Positions 34,290 through 47,536 of a stretch of 64,000 nt of DNA are shown one piece after another; position 1 is the stretch's first letter, and each line of letters starts with the position of its first letter. Both the position numbers and the translations under genes were made by a program. The DNA is from Ehretia macrophylla (lineage: Eukaryota > Streptophyta > Magnoliopsida > Boraginales > Ehretiaceae): NCBI GenBank assembly GCA_037974665.1, contig CM075767.1:3102501-3166500 (forward strand). The letters run 5' to 3'. The notes under the pieces are model-generated. The model saw only the letters and a list, made by a program, of their open reading frames with translations. It searched no databases and was not told where the DNA came from.

Positions 34290-35986
34290 AATCCTATATG
34301 ATAGGCACGTGGCCTGTTAAAAATTCTCTGGTTAGAAAATCAGGGATGGAGTTATCTTCTCCCTTGATATATTCAATATCAAAATAAAAAATGGACAGGA
34401 TGGCCTGCCATATGGCAAAGATCTATTTAGATGCTATATTCTTGACATCTTTTGTTAATAAGTCTTTGGCTGATTTACAGTCAACACGTACGATGAATTT
34501 TTGATTCAACAAATCATCCTGAAATTTTGAAATACATTTTACAATGGACAAAATCTATTTCTTAACTATTGAATAGTTATGTTGGGCTTTATCCCATGTT
34601 CCTGAATGGAAACGAACAATATGTTCTTTTCCTTCTAGGATCTGTTTTAAAATACCGCCATCTGTTTGAACTATTTTTGGGCCATCTGGTTGGCATAAAG
34701 TCAAAACTGTTAAAACCTTAACTTGACGCTTAATTTCCTGAACAACTTTTGTATGGATATCAGACCATGCTGGAGGATTCTTTTTAAGACATTCAAAAAG
34801 AGGTTGACAAAGATGGCGAATGCCATGATAAAAGTCTGCAACATAGTTTAAAGATCCAAAGAATCTTTGCAACTGTGTTTTCTCGCGCATAATGTCTAGG
34901 AATTTTTCTGCAAAATCAAGAGTTCTTTGGATAGGGGTGATTTTTCCAAAAGAAATCATGTTTCCAAGAAATCTGATTTTTGTCTGAAAAAGTCTAACCT
35001 TGGGTGCAGAAACTACAAGACCGTTTTGTTTTATGACTTTGAAGAAAATATGCAAATGTTTCCAATGTTGATGTATGTCATTTCTGAAGACTAAAACATC
35101 GTCAATGTAAACAATTGTGGAAGTCTGTGAACTGATTAAAAATCTGGTTCATAATGTTTTGGAATTCTGAAGGTGCATTCTTGAGCCCAAAAGGCATGAC
35201 ATTCTACTCATATTGTCCAAATGGAACGGTGAATGTTGTTTTGTACCTTTCTGGTTCTAAGACTTGGATTTTCCAAAATCCTAATTTCATGTCAAATTTA
35301 CTAAAGACATGGGCCTGATATAATCTCTTAAGGAGATCATTCTTGTTTGGCAATGGATATCTGATCCATTGTAAGACCTTATTCAAGGGCTTATAATTTA
35401 TGACTAAATGAGGGACTCCTCGTTCCTGTTTTGCATGTTTATTAACAGAAAAAGCTGCACACGACCATGGGCTTTTACAGGTTAGATTAGCTTTTTATCT
35501 AATAAACTCTGGATCTCTTTCTTACAAAGAGAAAGATATTCCTAGTTCATCTGAATGGGCCGAGCCCTGGTAGGAATATTCTGTTCTGAAAAGTTCTTCT
35601 CATATGGGAGAGAGACAGAATGTTTCTTACGAGCCCAAAAGGCCATAGGAAGATCTGAACAAACTTCTTTTTCAATTTTGGTCTGGAAATCATTGATGGT
35701 TTTTTGCTGTTTAGCAATTTGTTCATCAATTCTGAGGCTTTTAATATCTTCTTTAAGAAAACTAATCTGGTTTTCTTTCTGTTGGAATGAGTTAATATCT
35801 CTTCGTTGTGAAGATAATAGAACTCAAATATGATTGGTTTTCCCAACACATTGGTAGAAATACCTTGTTCTGTAACAGTCATAGGAAATAACTATTGAAG
35901 AAATGGATTCCTGAGAATGACTTGGGAATTCAACAACTGTTTTATGAGCACAAAGCTGGTAGGGAAACAAATACCTTGATTGCACC
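34290..35986 (-). pseudogene. Protease (part), reverse transcriptase and RNase H, unit C (fossil)
   Basis: Reverse-transcriptase landmarks include YPLPNKNDLLKRLYQAHVF near 35290-35370 and the FGSLNYVADFYHGIRHLC region near 34800-34870. The RNase H tail is near 34300-34700. The protease is cut by Ty3 element 2 at 35987-45509 and continues at 45510. Confidence 0.82.
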
Positions 35987-35991
35987 CATGT

Positions 35992-38275
35992 TGTCACGCC
36001 CCGACCCGACCCCGAAAAGCCAAGCCCTGACCCGACACACGGACGGAGTCTCCCCTGTACTGTGGACGTTCCGAAACCCTACATTCAATATGATATTCGA
36101 GAAACCACAACATTCATTTGAGACAAGCCAACATTCTTTTAGAAAACATACATCTTTCATTAACAACTTTGCAACCCAACAATGATATGCATACTACACA
36201 ATTATTTATGCCACTAAACAATTAACCATTAGCATGCATTTTCTTACTAGTCACAGGAGTATATATTTACAACATTACAACCTTTAATTCTTTACAACAT
36301 AAGACCATCTAGGCCTCAAAATAGATACTACATACAAGGCTACAAGCCTCAAAATAAAGCGATAACCAAGCATTAAACACATCAAGCATGGCTCGCACAA
36401 AAGTCTGGCAACCAACCACCAACAAAGCAAAGAAGTGCTATCACGGAAACACCTCCACCTGCTGCTCCTCCTCTATTACCTCAATAGGGTCTGCTTCAAC
36501 TACTCCTGTAAAAATATAGTATAGAAAGGAATGAGCAAAAACTATTGCTCAGCGAGGGCAATTGGTCTCAAGGACGGAGATGAGATGAGTATGCAATGCA
36601 ATTAGTCAAGCAATTCATACAAATATCATATAGATAAACAATTAAAGCCACCAACAAACAAAACAAACATTTAAGCTACAAACACTCAATCAAAGGATAC
36701 GATACTCTTTCCATGAGCAACTTTCAATCACAAATTCAATGACGACGCACCGGCCCAAACCACCTTATAACACCAGTTTGGAATACCCCGGAAGTATCTA
36801 TCAGTCTACGACCCAAATCTCCTTGGGAGACAACCCAAGCGAGAAGAGGGAATAGCTACGGAGCTAGAGCAACCAACACTGGCAACCCGAGGCTACCCAG
36901 AGAGGCCCATCACTCACGCGCGGGACACTATGCAATGCAAGACTCGATACAAGGCGATAAACGAGCAATAAAGCCACACGTGGGAGAATAACAAAGTAGG
37001 TTACTCTCGCACGCAATAGCAACAGTTGATAAGCATTTCAATCAAAATCAATTCAAACAAGTATATCAAGCAACCCTAAGCATTCTATAGGCATAATATC
37101 AAGGAAACAAGCAAAATCACAAATCGGCCCCAACTATCAAAACACTACCATTTCCAAACGAGCCACGAGTTCTGGAAACCGACTTCGCCAATCCTCCTAG
37201 GTCACCATAAGGCACGTCTAAAGACCCCGAAACCCTACCTAACCCTAGAATTCACGCAAAGTCCCGATTTCTCCCTTTACTCGTTTGAACTAAAACTATA
37301 TCATCCAAACACCCAACCAACGCCATAATCGCACCAAAAGTACTTCCATGGCCTCCCGAAACAATGCCAACACGCAAAACGAAAAAATGCCAAACTTGAC
37401 CTAAACGACCCCGAATTTCACCAAGGCATATTTCTCATTTTTTCCATTACACAACCCAAACAAACCATGCATTTAGGCATTCTAGCACACCTAGCATATT
37501 TCTACATCAACGGATAGCATAACAGTACAACTTCATCCTTTCAAAGGTTTACTATTCACAAAACACTATTCAATTAACATTTTAAATTGCAATCTCAACA
37601 TTTAACCGTAGAAAATGTTAAAAAGCTATAAATACACATTCTACAATTGTCAAGGAATATTCTAGAAGCATCAAAATGCTTTAAACAACAATCTACGGAT
37701 AAATCTCAAAAATCACAAAGTTGACATACATAACATTTAAACGCACAAATAACGTGATTCCCTCACCTTAGGCACTCCTAGTTGCTAGGAAAACAACACT
37801 GGTTGCCTTGGAAACCACCCCGCACGAGCTCACACGAAGATTGAACGATCGGAAGTTGAAATGGTTTTTTTTTCTCTCCAAACTCTTGGCCTCCTCAAAG
37901 TTCTTTTTCCGGTTTGTTATTTTATTTTCCTTGTTAATTTATGCTATAATAAAAGATGACATGAAGTCAATTGGTCAAATTTGGTAAACAACTTAAAATT
38001 TAGTCAAATTAGCCTTATTTTGTGCATTTTAAAGCCATATTAACTAAGGAAAAATTAATTATAGCTAACAACAATTAAAATATAAAATTTAAGTCATCTA
38101 AATACTAGTTTCACTATTTGCTGAGGACTAGAAACTGTTCTCTACCTATCGCTCTCGATATGCAATGCACGTTGCGACAGCAAAGAAGTAACAATTAAAT
38201 CTCAAAGAATCTAAGAAAATATAATTTTCAAAATAATGAATAAGAAATTTTCACATTCCGGGCTCGGGTATTACA
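35992..38275 (-). repeat. 3' LTR of Ty3 element 2
   Basis: TGTCACGCCCC to CGGGTATTACA. It shares internal segments (CACCTTATAACACCAGTTTG and nearby) with the solo LTR 56668-59227. Confidence 0.92.
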
Positions 38276-38287
38276 CCCTCTCCCCCT
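38276..38287 (-). other. Polypurine tract of Ty3 element 2
   Basis: The minus strand reads AAGGGGGAGAGGG directly beside the 3' LTR, nearly identical to the tract of element 1. Confidence 0.78.
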
Positions 38288-38329
38288 TAAAACAATTGTG
38301 CCCACACAATTCTTACTTGGTCAACAAAC

Positions 38330-41300
38330 AACTTCGGATACTGATTCCGAACCTGGTCCTCTCTTTCCCAAGTTGCTTCCTCAAACCCATGATGATTTCA
38401 CAGAACCTTTACTAATGGAATACTCTTTCTGCGAAGTTCCTGAACTTTCCGATCCACAATTCGAATCGATTTCTCTTCATAAGATAATTTTTCCTCAATC
38501 TGGAAAGGCTCTGGTTCAAGTACATGCGAAGGATTTGGATGGTACTTCTTTAACATAGTCACGTGGAACACATCGTGTAGTCTCGACAAGCTCGGAGGCA
38601 AAGCTAACCGATAAGCCAAATGACCTACCTTTTCGGTGATCTCATACGAACCCACATACATGGGACTAAGTTTCCCGCTCTTACCGTGCTGAATCAATTC
38701 CTTTCGAGGAGAAATCTTAAGAAATACCCAATCTCCCAAAGGAAACTCAAGATCCCGATGGTGCTTATCCGCATAACTCTTTTGACGACTCTAAGCTGTA
38801 AGCATACGCTGGCGAATAAGGTGAACATTATCTACCATCTTAATCATCTCAGGTAACACAATCGGATCAACTATTCTCTTCTCTCCAACCTCTTCCCAAT
38901 ACAATAAGGATCTGCATTTACGACCATACAACGCTTCGTAGGGAGCCATACCTATAGTAGATTGATAACTATTGTTGTAGGCGAACTCTGTTAAAGGCAA
39001 AAACTTCTCCCAATTCCTCCCAAAGTCTAGCATATATGCCCGAAGCATGTCTTCCAAGATCCTGATAGTTCTCTCAGACTGGCTATCAATTTGTGGATGA
39101 TATGCAGTACTGAAGCTCAATTTAGTGCCCAAGGCCTCTTGCACCTTCTGCCAAAAACGAGATTTGAATCTGGGATCCCTATCTGACACTATACTTTGTG
39201 GCACACCATGAAGTCTCACAATATTAGCAACATAAAGCTCAGCTAGTTTATCAAGGCTATCCTGTTTGTTCACGGGAATAAAATGTGTAACTTTAGTCAA
39301 GCGGTCCACAACAACCCAAACAAAATCATATCCTCTCGGAGATCTAGGAAGATCGGTCACAAGGTCCATTGTTATATGCACCCACTTCCATTGCGGAATC
39401 GACAATGGCTGTAGAAGTCCGGCTGGCCTCTGATGCTCAACTTTAACCCTCTGACAAGTCAAACATCTGGATACATACCCAGCAATCTCCCTCTTCATAT
39501 TGTTCCACCATAAGTGTTCTTTCAAATCTCTATACATTTTAGTACTGCCCGGGTGAATCGTATATCTCGAATTATGTGCCTCGGACAGGATCTCATTCTT
39601 CAAAGTCAGATAACCAGGAACACATACTTTGTCCCTGAATTTGAAGATACCATCTGCATGTAATTTAAACTCCGACTCTCCCCCTTTTGATTTTTCTTGG
39701 ATTTTCAAGATGTAAGGATCAGTCTTCTGAGCCTCTCTGATCTGTGCTAGCAACCCTGACTGAATATGTAAACTAGCAAATCGAATCCCTACCTCAGTAG
39801 CTTTTGGCTTCCATGAACAAATTTCTTCCAAAGTCTCCCAATCCTTGATAATTAAGCTTGCAATAGTAGCCTTTCGGCTCAAAGCATCAGCAACAACATT
39901 TGTCTTACCTAGCACGTAGTTTATAGAACAGTTGTAACCACTCAATAGCTCTAGCCATCTCCGCTGCCTCATATTCAAATCCTTCTGTGAAAACAAATAC
40001 TTGAGACTCTTGTGGTCAGTAAAAATTTCAAATCTGCTACCCCACAAGTAGTGACGCTACTTCTTCAAAGCAAACACAACTGCAGCTAACTCAAGGTCAT
40101 GTGTAGGGTAATTGACTTCATATGGTTTCAACTTCCTAGAAGCATAGGCAATCACCTTACTATTCTGCATTAAAACACAGCTCAAACCTTCTTTAGATGC
40201 ATCACTGTAAACAACAAAGTTTTCTGTTCCCTCAGGTAAAGCTAGTATAGGAGCTGTAGTTAGTCTCTTCTTCAATTCTTGGAAACTGGATTCACATTTG
40301 GCATCCCAGTTGTAAGTAACTTTCTTACGAGTCAACTGGCTTAAAGGTCTAGAAATTTTGGAAAAGTGTTTAACAAACCTCCGGTAGTAACCTGCCAACC
40401 CAAGAAAACTCTGAATCTCTGACACCATCTCAGGTCTCTTCCGAGATGAAACAACTTCAATCTTAGCTGGGTCTACTGAAATTCCTTGATCTGAAATGAT
40501 ATGTCTTAGAAAAGATATCTGATTCAACCAGAACTCGCACTTGCTGAATTTAGCAAAAAGCTTGTTTTCTTGCAAAGTCTGTAGCACAATCTTCAATTGT
40601 TGTTCATTCTCAGCCTCATTCTTCGAGTACACTAAAATGTCGTCAATAAAGATTACGACAAACTGATCAAGAAAGGGCCGAAAAACCCTCTGCATCAAGT
40701 CCATGAATGCAGCTGGTGCATTCGTCAAACCAAACGGCAACACAACAAATTCATAGTGGCCATATCTAGTCCTGAATGCCGTCTTTGGTATATCGTCACT
40801 CCAAATCCTAAGTTGATAGTAACCTTGCCTCAAATCAAATTTGGAGTAAACACTTGCACCTTGCAACTGGTCAAACAATTCTTCAATCGACGGCAACGGG
40901 TATTTGTTCTTAATCGTGACTTGATTAAGTCCCCTGTAATCAATACATAACCGAAGCGTGCCGTCTTTCTTTCTCACAAACAACACAGGCGCACCCCACG
41001 GAGAAGAACTAGGTTGTATAAACCCTTTCTCAAGCTAGTTCTGAAGCTGAATTTTTAATTCCTGAAGTTCAGCCGATGCCATTCTATAAGGACTCCTAGA
41101 AATTGGCGCAGTGCCTGGCACAAGATCAATCACAAACTCAATCTCCCTATCCGGTGGTAAACCCGGTAATTCCTCGAGAAATATACCAGGGAAGTCTCTA
41201 ACAATTGGAACCTTATTCAAACTCAACTTATCAGTAGGCTGATTGATCAAATAAGCTAAGTAAGCTTCACAACCCTTATTCAACAACTTAGAAGTCTTGA

Positions 41301-42906
41301 TCACTGATAAAAGAGGAATTCGGGCAGCCCTGCAGTTCCCAACAATCTCCAGTACCAGTAGGTCAGGAACCTGAAGATAAACAATCTTTGTTCTACAATC
41401 CAACTGAGCATAATATTTCCCCAACCAGTCCATTCCCAAAATGATTTCAAAGTCACGGAATGGCAGTATAATTAAATCAGCAGGAAATTTACGGTTCTTA
41501 ATGCATATATCACAAGATTTGCAAATAGACTCAGTAACAAATTTTGCACCCAAAGGCGTACTAACTTCAACTTCATGCGGCAGTTTATCAATGCAAACAT
41601 TCACAGATCGTGCACATGCAGGAGTTATAAACGAATGTGTAGCTCCGGGATCAATCAAAACTTTAACTGGCTGAGTATTGAGAAGAAAGGTACCTTCCAC
41701 TATAGCTGTAGTATCGGGCAGCTCCTCCGCATCTAGTGCAAAGACCCTAGCCTGAACCCTCTGTGCTGGACGTGCACCTGCAGCCCTATTCTGAACACCC
41801 TGGCCTCCAGTACGGCCCTGAACATTGTTATACTTAGGGCAATCTCTCACCCTATGGTCATCACTCCCACAACCAGTGCATTTACCACTCTTTCTCCAAC
41901 AATTTGCCTCAACATGCCCCGATCGATTACAAAAGTTACACTGCTGATTTTGCCTTACAACAGTGTTTCCCGTAGGTGCGGGGGCTCTGGTAGTGGTAGG
42001 AACTGTACCTCCCTGCTGGGGTCTAGTCACAGCTGGCCTAGCCTGAATCTGCTGCTGTGGCTGATACGGACGTTGCTGAGGAACCTGCGCAGAAGTCTGA
42101 TACTGCCTCGGCTGACTCTGGCTGCTCTGGCCCAAATACTGCTTCTTACTCGGCTGACTACTCTCAGCTAACATCTCAGCCTTCCGTTTCTCAAACTTCG
42201 AGGCTGCCTGAAATGCCTCGGGAAAAGTTGTGTAGGTCTGCCCAGTCAAATGTAGCTGTATGTCCATTCTCAGCCCACGAAGAAACCTATGAATCATCCT
42301 CCTAGCCGGCCGTACCAACTCGGGCATATACCTCGACAGGCTAACAAACCTAGCCTCATACTGTGGAACAGTCATGTTTCCCTGCTTCAGGGCCACAAAC
42401 TCATCTTCCCGCCTTTCCATAGCCATCTCGGGAATATACTTGTCCCGAAACTCACTTACAAAATCATCCCACAAATGTGGTACATCCTCACAATCCGACC
42501 TCATCCGGACAGTATTCCACCACTGCTCTGCGTCGCCCTCAAACAGGAATGACGCATAATCTATTCTTACCTCATCAGTGTACCTCAAAGCGGTGAAAAT
42601 CTTCTCAACACGGTTAATCCATCTCTCAGCTGCCTCATCATCCGGCTCTCCAAAGAACTTACCCGGCTCATGCCTCAGAAATTTCTCTAACTGATTATTC
42701 TCAACTCTATACCCCTGTCCACCAGGATTAGCTTGATTTCCCTGGGGATTATTATTCCTGTACTGCCTCTGCTCATGCAGTACCTGGGTAATCCGGTCAA
42801 CTGCAGTAGTCATAGTAGCCATAAACTGCTCAGGCAACGGTTGCTGACCCTGTTCTACTGCCTCTTCATCTGACCCTGTACCTTGAGTACCACGACGTGG
42901 CGGCAT
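38330..42906 (-). pseudogene. gag-pol region of Ty3 element 2 (fossil)
   Basis: Gag starts MPPRRGTQGTGSDEEAVEQ at 42906. Two CX2CX4HX4C knuckles follow (CNFCNRSGHVEANC, CTGCGSDDHRVRDC) near 41860-41950. A protease region lies near 41620-41660. Reverse transcriptase has [10 protein letters not shown] near 40630-40660. RNase H has [10 protein letters not shown] near 40190-40220. Integrase has [20 protein letters not shown] near 39400-39470 and a core with [17 protein letters not shown] near 39320-39390. A chromodomain-like tail lies near 38340-38500 (RKSIPLVKVL). The proteins are close in layout to element 1, but gag is distinct. Broken in about three to five places. Confidence 0.9.
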
Positions 42907-43199
42907 AGTAGCAATTCACAATAGCTGGCAACATTTAAAAGCAGTTTATAGACAGAAATATAGCATATAAGATTAGATAACACTCAAGTCAATAACAATC
43001 AAACATTCTAACACGCAATTCACATAACACAAGATTGACATGCCAAACTAATTCACTTTAAACACATAAGCACTCTAAGTTCACAAAGTCATGCTATAAC
43101 ACTTTCTTTCCACTTAACAATTATACAATAACATTCTAGCATTTTGGACCTTTACCCCACAGACCGAGAAACATATCCCGGCTCATGCAAGACTATCTT
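42907..43199 (-). other. Untranslated leader of Ty3 element 2
   Basis: Non-coding stretch between the primer site and gag. Nothing further is recognised. Confidence 0.65.
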
Positions 43200-43211
43200 G
43201 CTCTGATACCA
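43200..43211 (-). promoter_or_regulatory. Primer-binding site (tRNA-Met), Ty3 element 2
   Basis: The minus strand reads TGGTATCAGAGC, eight bases from the 5' LTR edge. Confidence 0.92.
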
Positions 43212-43219
43212 CCTAAAGA

Positions 43220-45504
43220 TGTCACGCCCCGACCCGACCCTGAAAAGCCAAGCCCGGACCCGACACATCGACGGAGTCTCCCATGTACCGTGGACGTTCC
43301 GAAACCCTATATTCAATATAATATTCGAGAAACCACAACATTCATTTAAGACAAGCCAATATTCTTTTCGAAAACATACATCTTTTCATTACCAACTTTG
43401 CAACCCAAAAATGATATGCATACTACACAATTATTTGTGCCACTAAACAATTAACCATTAGCATGCATTTCCTTACTAGTCACATGAGTATATATTTACA
43501 ACATTACAACCTTTAATCCTTTACAATATAAGACATCTAGGCCTCAAAATAGATACTACATACAAGGCTACAAGCCTCAAAATAAAGCGACAACCAAGCA
43601 TTAAACACATCAAGCATGGCTCGCACAAAAGTCTGGCAACCAACCACCAGCAAAGCAAAGAAGTGCTATCACGGAAACACTTCCATCTGCTCCTCCTCCT
43701 CTATTACCTCAATAGGGTCTGCTTTAACTACTCCTGTAAAAATATAGTATAGAGAGGAATGAGCAAAAACTATTGCTCAACGAGGGCAATTGGTCTCAAG
43801 GGACGGAGATGAGAGGAGTATGCAATGCAATTGGTCAAACAATTCATACAAATATCATATAGATAAACAATTAAAGCCACCAACAAACAAAACAAACATT
43901 TAAGCTATAAACACACATTCAAAGGATACGATACTCTTTCCACAAGCAACTTTCAATCACAAATTCGATGACGACGCGCCGACCCAAACTACCTTATAAT
44001 ACCAGTTTGGATTACCCCGGAAGTATCCATCAATCTACGACCCAAATCTCCCTGGGAGGCAACCCAAGCGAGAAGAGGGAATAGCAGCAGAGCTAGAGCA
44101 ACCAACACTGGCAACCCGAGGCTACCCAGAGAGGCCCATCACTCACGCGCGGGACACTATGCAATGCAAGACTCGATGCAAGGCAATAAATGAGCAATAA
44201 AACCACACGTGGGAGAATAACAAAGTAGGTTACTCTCGCACACAATAGCAATAGTTGATAAGCATTTCAATCAAAATCAATTCAAACAAGTATATCAAGC
44301 AACCCTAAGCATTCTATAGGCATAATATCAAGGAAACAAGCAAAATCACAAATCGGCCCCAACTATCAAAACACTACCATTTCCAAACGAGCCACGACTT
44401 CTGGAAACCGACTTTGCCAATCCTCCTAGGTCCCCATAAGGCACGTCTAAGACCCCGAAACCCTACCTAACACTAGAATTCACGCAAAGTCCCGATTTCC
44501 CCCTTTGCTCGTTTGAACTACAACTATATCAACTAAACACCCAACCAACGCCATAATCACACCAAAAGTGCTTCCATGGCCTCCTGAAACAATGCCAACA
44601 CGCAAAACGAGAAAATGCCAAACTCGACCTAAACGACCCCGACTTTCACTAAGGCATATTTCTCGTTTTTTCCATTATGCAACCCAAACAAACCATGCAT
44701 TTAGGCATTCTAGCATACCTAGCACATTTCTACATCAACGGATAGCATAACTGCGCAACTTCATCGTTTCAAGGGTTTACTATTCATAAAACACTATTCA
44801 ATTGACATTTTAAATTGCAATCTCAACATTTAACTGCAGAAAATGTTAAAAAGCTATAAATACACGTTCTACAATTGTCAAGGAATATTCTAGAAGCATC
44901 AAAACGCTTTAAACAACAATCTACGGATAAATCTCAAAAATTACAAAGTTGACATACATAACATTTAAATGCGCAAATAACGTGATTCCCTCACCTTAGG
45001 CACTCCTAGTCACTAGGAAAACAATGCTGGTTGACTCGGTAAAAACCCCGCACGAGCTCACGCGAAGATTGAACGATTGGAAGTTGAAATGGTTTTTTTT
45101 TTCTCTCCAAACTCTCGGCCTGCTCAAAGTTCTTTTTCAGCTTTGTTGTTTTATTTTCCTTGTTAATTTATGCTATAATAAAAGATGACATGAAGTCAAT
45201 TGGTCAAAGTTGGTCAACAACTTAAAATTTAGTCAAATTAGTCTTATTTTGTGCATTTTAAAGCCATATTAACTAAGGAAAATTTAATTATAGCTAACAA
45301 CTATTACAATATAAAATTTAAGTCATCTAAATACTAGTTTCACTATTTGCTGAGGACTAGAAAACGTTCTCTATCTAATGCTCTCGATATGCAATGCACG
45401 TTGCGACAACAAAGAAGTAACAATTTAATCTTAAAGAATCAAAGAAAATATAACTTTTAAAATAATAAACAAGAAATTTTCACATTCCGGGCTCGGGTAT
45501 TACA
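43220..45504 (-). repeat. 5' LTR of Ty3 element 2
   Basis: A 2,285-bp partner of 35992-38275, followed directly by the CATGT duplication. Confidence 0.92.
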
Positions 45505-45509
45505 CATGT

Positions 45510-47412
45510 GCATTAGGTAATTTGTACCTAATCTGGAGTCTGGTAGTGTCAGTTGTAGAAAACTTTTCTCTGGTTTTCTCGAAATATCTGGAAGGAATTA
45601 GACCCTCTTGAATGAAGTTAATAGCTGCACCTGAGTCTAAAAGGGCAATGGTTTCAAATTTGAAATCATTAACCTTGATGGTTAACTGGACATACCATTT
45701 CTGGTGCGTGATTCTGTTGAAAAGATTGAGATAATCCTCTGTTGGTTTGGAGGTGCTAGCTCCTTCTGTCAGTTTGCCAATAGCAATCTGAGTCTGTTTA
45801 TCAAGTTCTTCCTGAGGAAGACGTTCTTGACGTCCTAAGGATTCTATCTGTAAGAGTTGACCATCTTGCTGGAGATGTTCATGATCCAGTCTGAGATCAC
45901 AAATCTCTTGTCTATACTCTTGTCTGAGTTGCTGGAGTTCTGTTTTTAACAGTTTAATCTCATGCTGGAGATCAAAGATTCCAATTGGCTAGGATTTCCT
46001 TTTCTAGAAATGACTGAGAATATCAGAATAATTCGTGTTCTTGACGTTATTCTGGGGCGATATGGATGGAGGTTTTTCTTCCTCTTTCTGATCCATAATA
46101 TTTTTGAGTCTGAGAAGATAAGCTTGCTTTTCTTCTGGATCATTGATCTTACAGATCATATCGATCATAAGACCATGAGAGTCTGTAAGGATGTTGAGTC
46201 CTTTCTGACAGAAACATGCTCCTTTGCTGGGACAAGCACATTCTTGAATGGAGTTGGAGGAACTACTGGAATAATAGTCTGTTCCAATCTGATTAATGTT
46301 TTCTTCATCAGAATATTATGAAGAAGAACTGGATGATGATTCAAGATCATCTATGGACTGAAGTATTCTGCTCTTTGTAGCTTCATCTAATTCTAATGAT
46401 TGAATTAGTGATATGATTTTGCAATCTCTTGCAAAGTGTCCTGGTTTACCACATTTGAAACAACCTGTGGCTTTCTGTTCCTTATTATGTTTATGGTAAT
46501 TTGGTTTCCAGTTTTTTCGTGGAAACTTCTGGTAATGTTTCTTTTTAGTGTATGGTTTGTTGTCATACTTCTGGTTATAATTCTGTCCAATAGACTTGAA
46601 GTGATTCTTGTATTTTATGGAGGAAATTCTGGATTTATGTGTTTTATGAGTATGGGGTGGTTGAATAGTTTCCATACCATATTGTTCACACCAATTTCCT
46701 AGTTCTTTTCTGTTAGACTTTTTCTTAAGCTGTGCTTTAAAACGAAGATAAGTGTAAATCTTCAAAGCAGTCTTGTTGATATGGGATATAATATCACCAT
46801 ATGTCGTAAGATCATAGTCTAATCCTGGGAAATCTTGTGAAAGAGCTTATTTCACTTGCTGAGCAAATAACTTTGGAAGTCCAGATAAAAATCTTTCTTT
46901 CCAATAACTGGCGTTTTTGTCAGATCTTTGGTATAGTTTACTAAGAAATACATCCTTATACCATTGGAAGTCTTGGAGTGTTCTACATCTGAGGTTCTGA
47001 AGGATTTCAAATGTTCGTTCCTGGTAAACTGTGGGATCACTTATGAAATGGTAGGCGATATCGAAGACTAAGGCTGATAGAGCACATGACTCTGTCTGAC
47101 CTTGCTGATTAAGAATGGGTTCACCATTCTCATTGGTTTTCACCATGTTGAGAATGCTTTCTTTGGTAGCATCATCGAGGTGGTCATCCCACCGTCCTTT
47201 GAGCTAACCATTGAAGCCAAGAATGATATTTCTAGTTGCTGCTCTCTCAGTAACAGCTTGCTTATATATGTTACCAATGATGATCATCTGTTTGGTAACA
47301 TTGAGAATCTGGTATTCTGTCATTCCATCTATGTTCCACTCATAGATTTGAGTTCCTGAATAGGATCTCTGGGAATAGAATTCTTCAATTTGAAGATCTG
47401 GGGGTGAAGGTC
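45510..47412 (-). pseudogene. Coat protein and start of protease, unit C (fossil)
   Basis: Coat core MVKTNENGEPILNQQGQTES near 47090-47146, zinc knuckle CFKCGKPGHFARDC near 46425-46470, a coiled-coil-like stretch (about 45830-45960) and the protease start near 45630-45660. The movement protein and linker are absent: leader sequence joins straight to the coat-protein region near 47413. Confidence 0.8.
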
Positions 47413-47488
47413 TAGAAACAACCCAGGGAAGATAAGATAATGATAAACATAACAGAAAGCGGAACAAGCATGGAAAATAAAAGATTGA
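47413..47488 (-). other. Viral leader fragment joined to coat-protein region, unit C
   Basis: The minus strand ends CCCTGGGTTGTTTCT, the bases that normally precede the primer-binding site. It then switches to sequence found near 19685 in block A (CTAGACCTTCACCC). The primer site and movement protein are lost. A CT is shared at the joint. Confidence 0.75.
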
Positions 47489-47536
47489 TTATCATCACAA
47501 GACGACGAAATTACTTTCGGTCACAAAGAAAGTAAT

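Larger units (their letters stand above)
35992..45504 (-). mobile_element. Ty3/Gypsy chromovirus, near-complete, element 2
   Basis: A 9.5-kb element with LTRs of 2,284 and 2,285 bp, the perfect duplication CATGT (35987-35991, 45505-45509), a Met-tRNA primer site and a polypurine tract. It has the same domain order as element 1, ending in a chromodomain, but gag and LTRs differ clearly, so it is a separate family of the same clade. A sampled 300-bp LTR stretch differs at ~11 sites (~3.5%), suggesting roughly 1.3-2.5 million years. It is inserted in the protease region of viral unit C. About three to five coding breaks. Confidence 0.93.
24743..47488 (-). mobile_element. Endogenous pararetrovirus array, blocks B and C, minus strand, fossil
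   Basis: On the minus strand it reads leader stub (47488-47413), coat protein, protease, reverse transcriptase, RNase H, ORF2, 3' region, leader with repeats, primer site (29909-29920), movement protein, coat protein, protease and part of reverse transcriptase, ending at 24743. The repeated reverse-transcriptase landmark (24745 and 34853) is 8.56 kb apart after removing the nested solo LTR, close to one Caulimoviridae genome. A tandem or terminally redundant insertion is therefore likely. Unit C lacks the movement protein. Nested in it are a Tat/Athila-like solo LTR (30252-31792) and Ty3 element 2 (35992-45504). Many breaks throughout. Confidence 0.83.
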
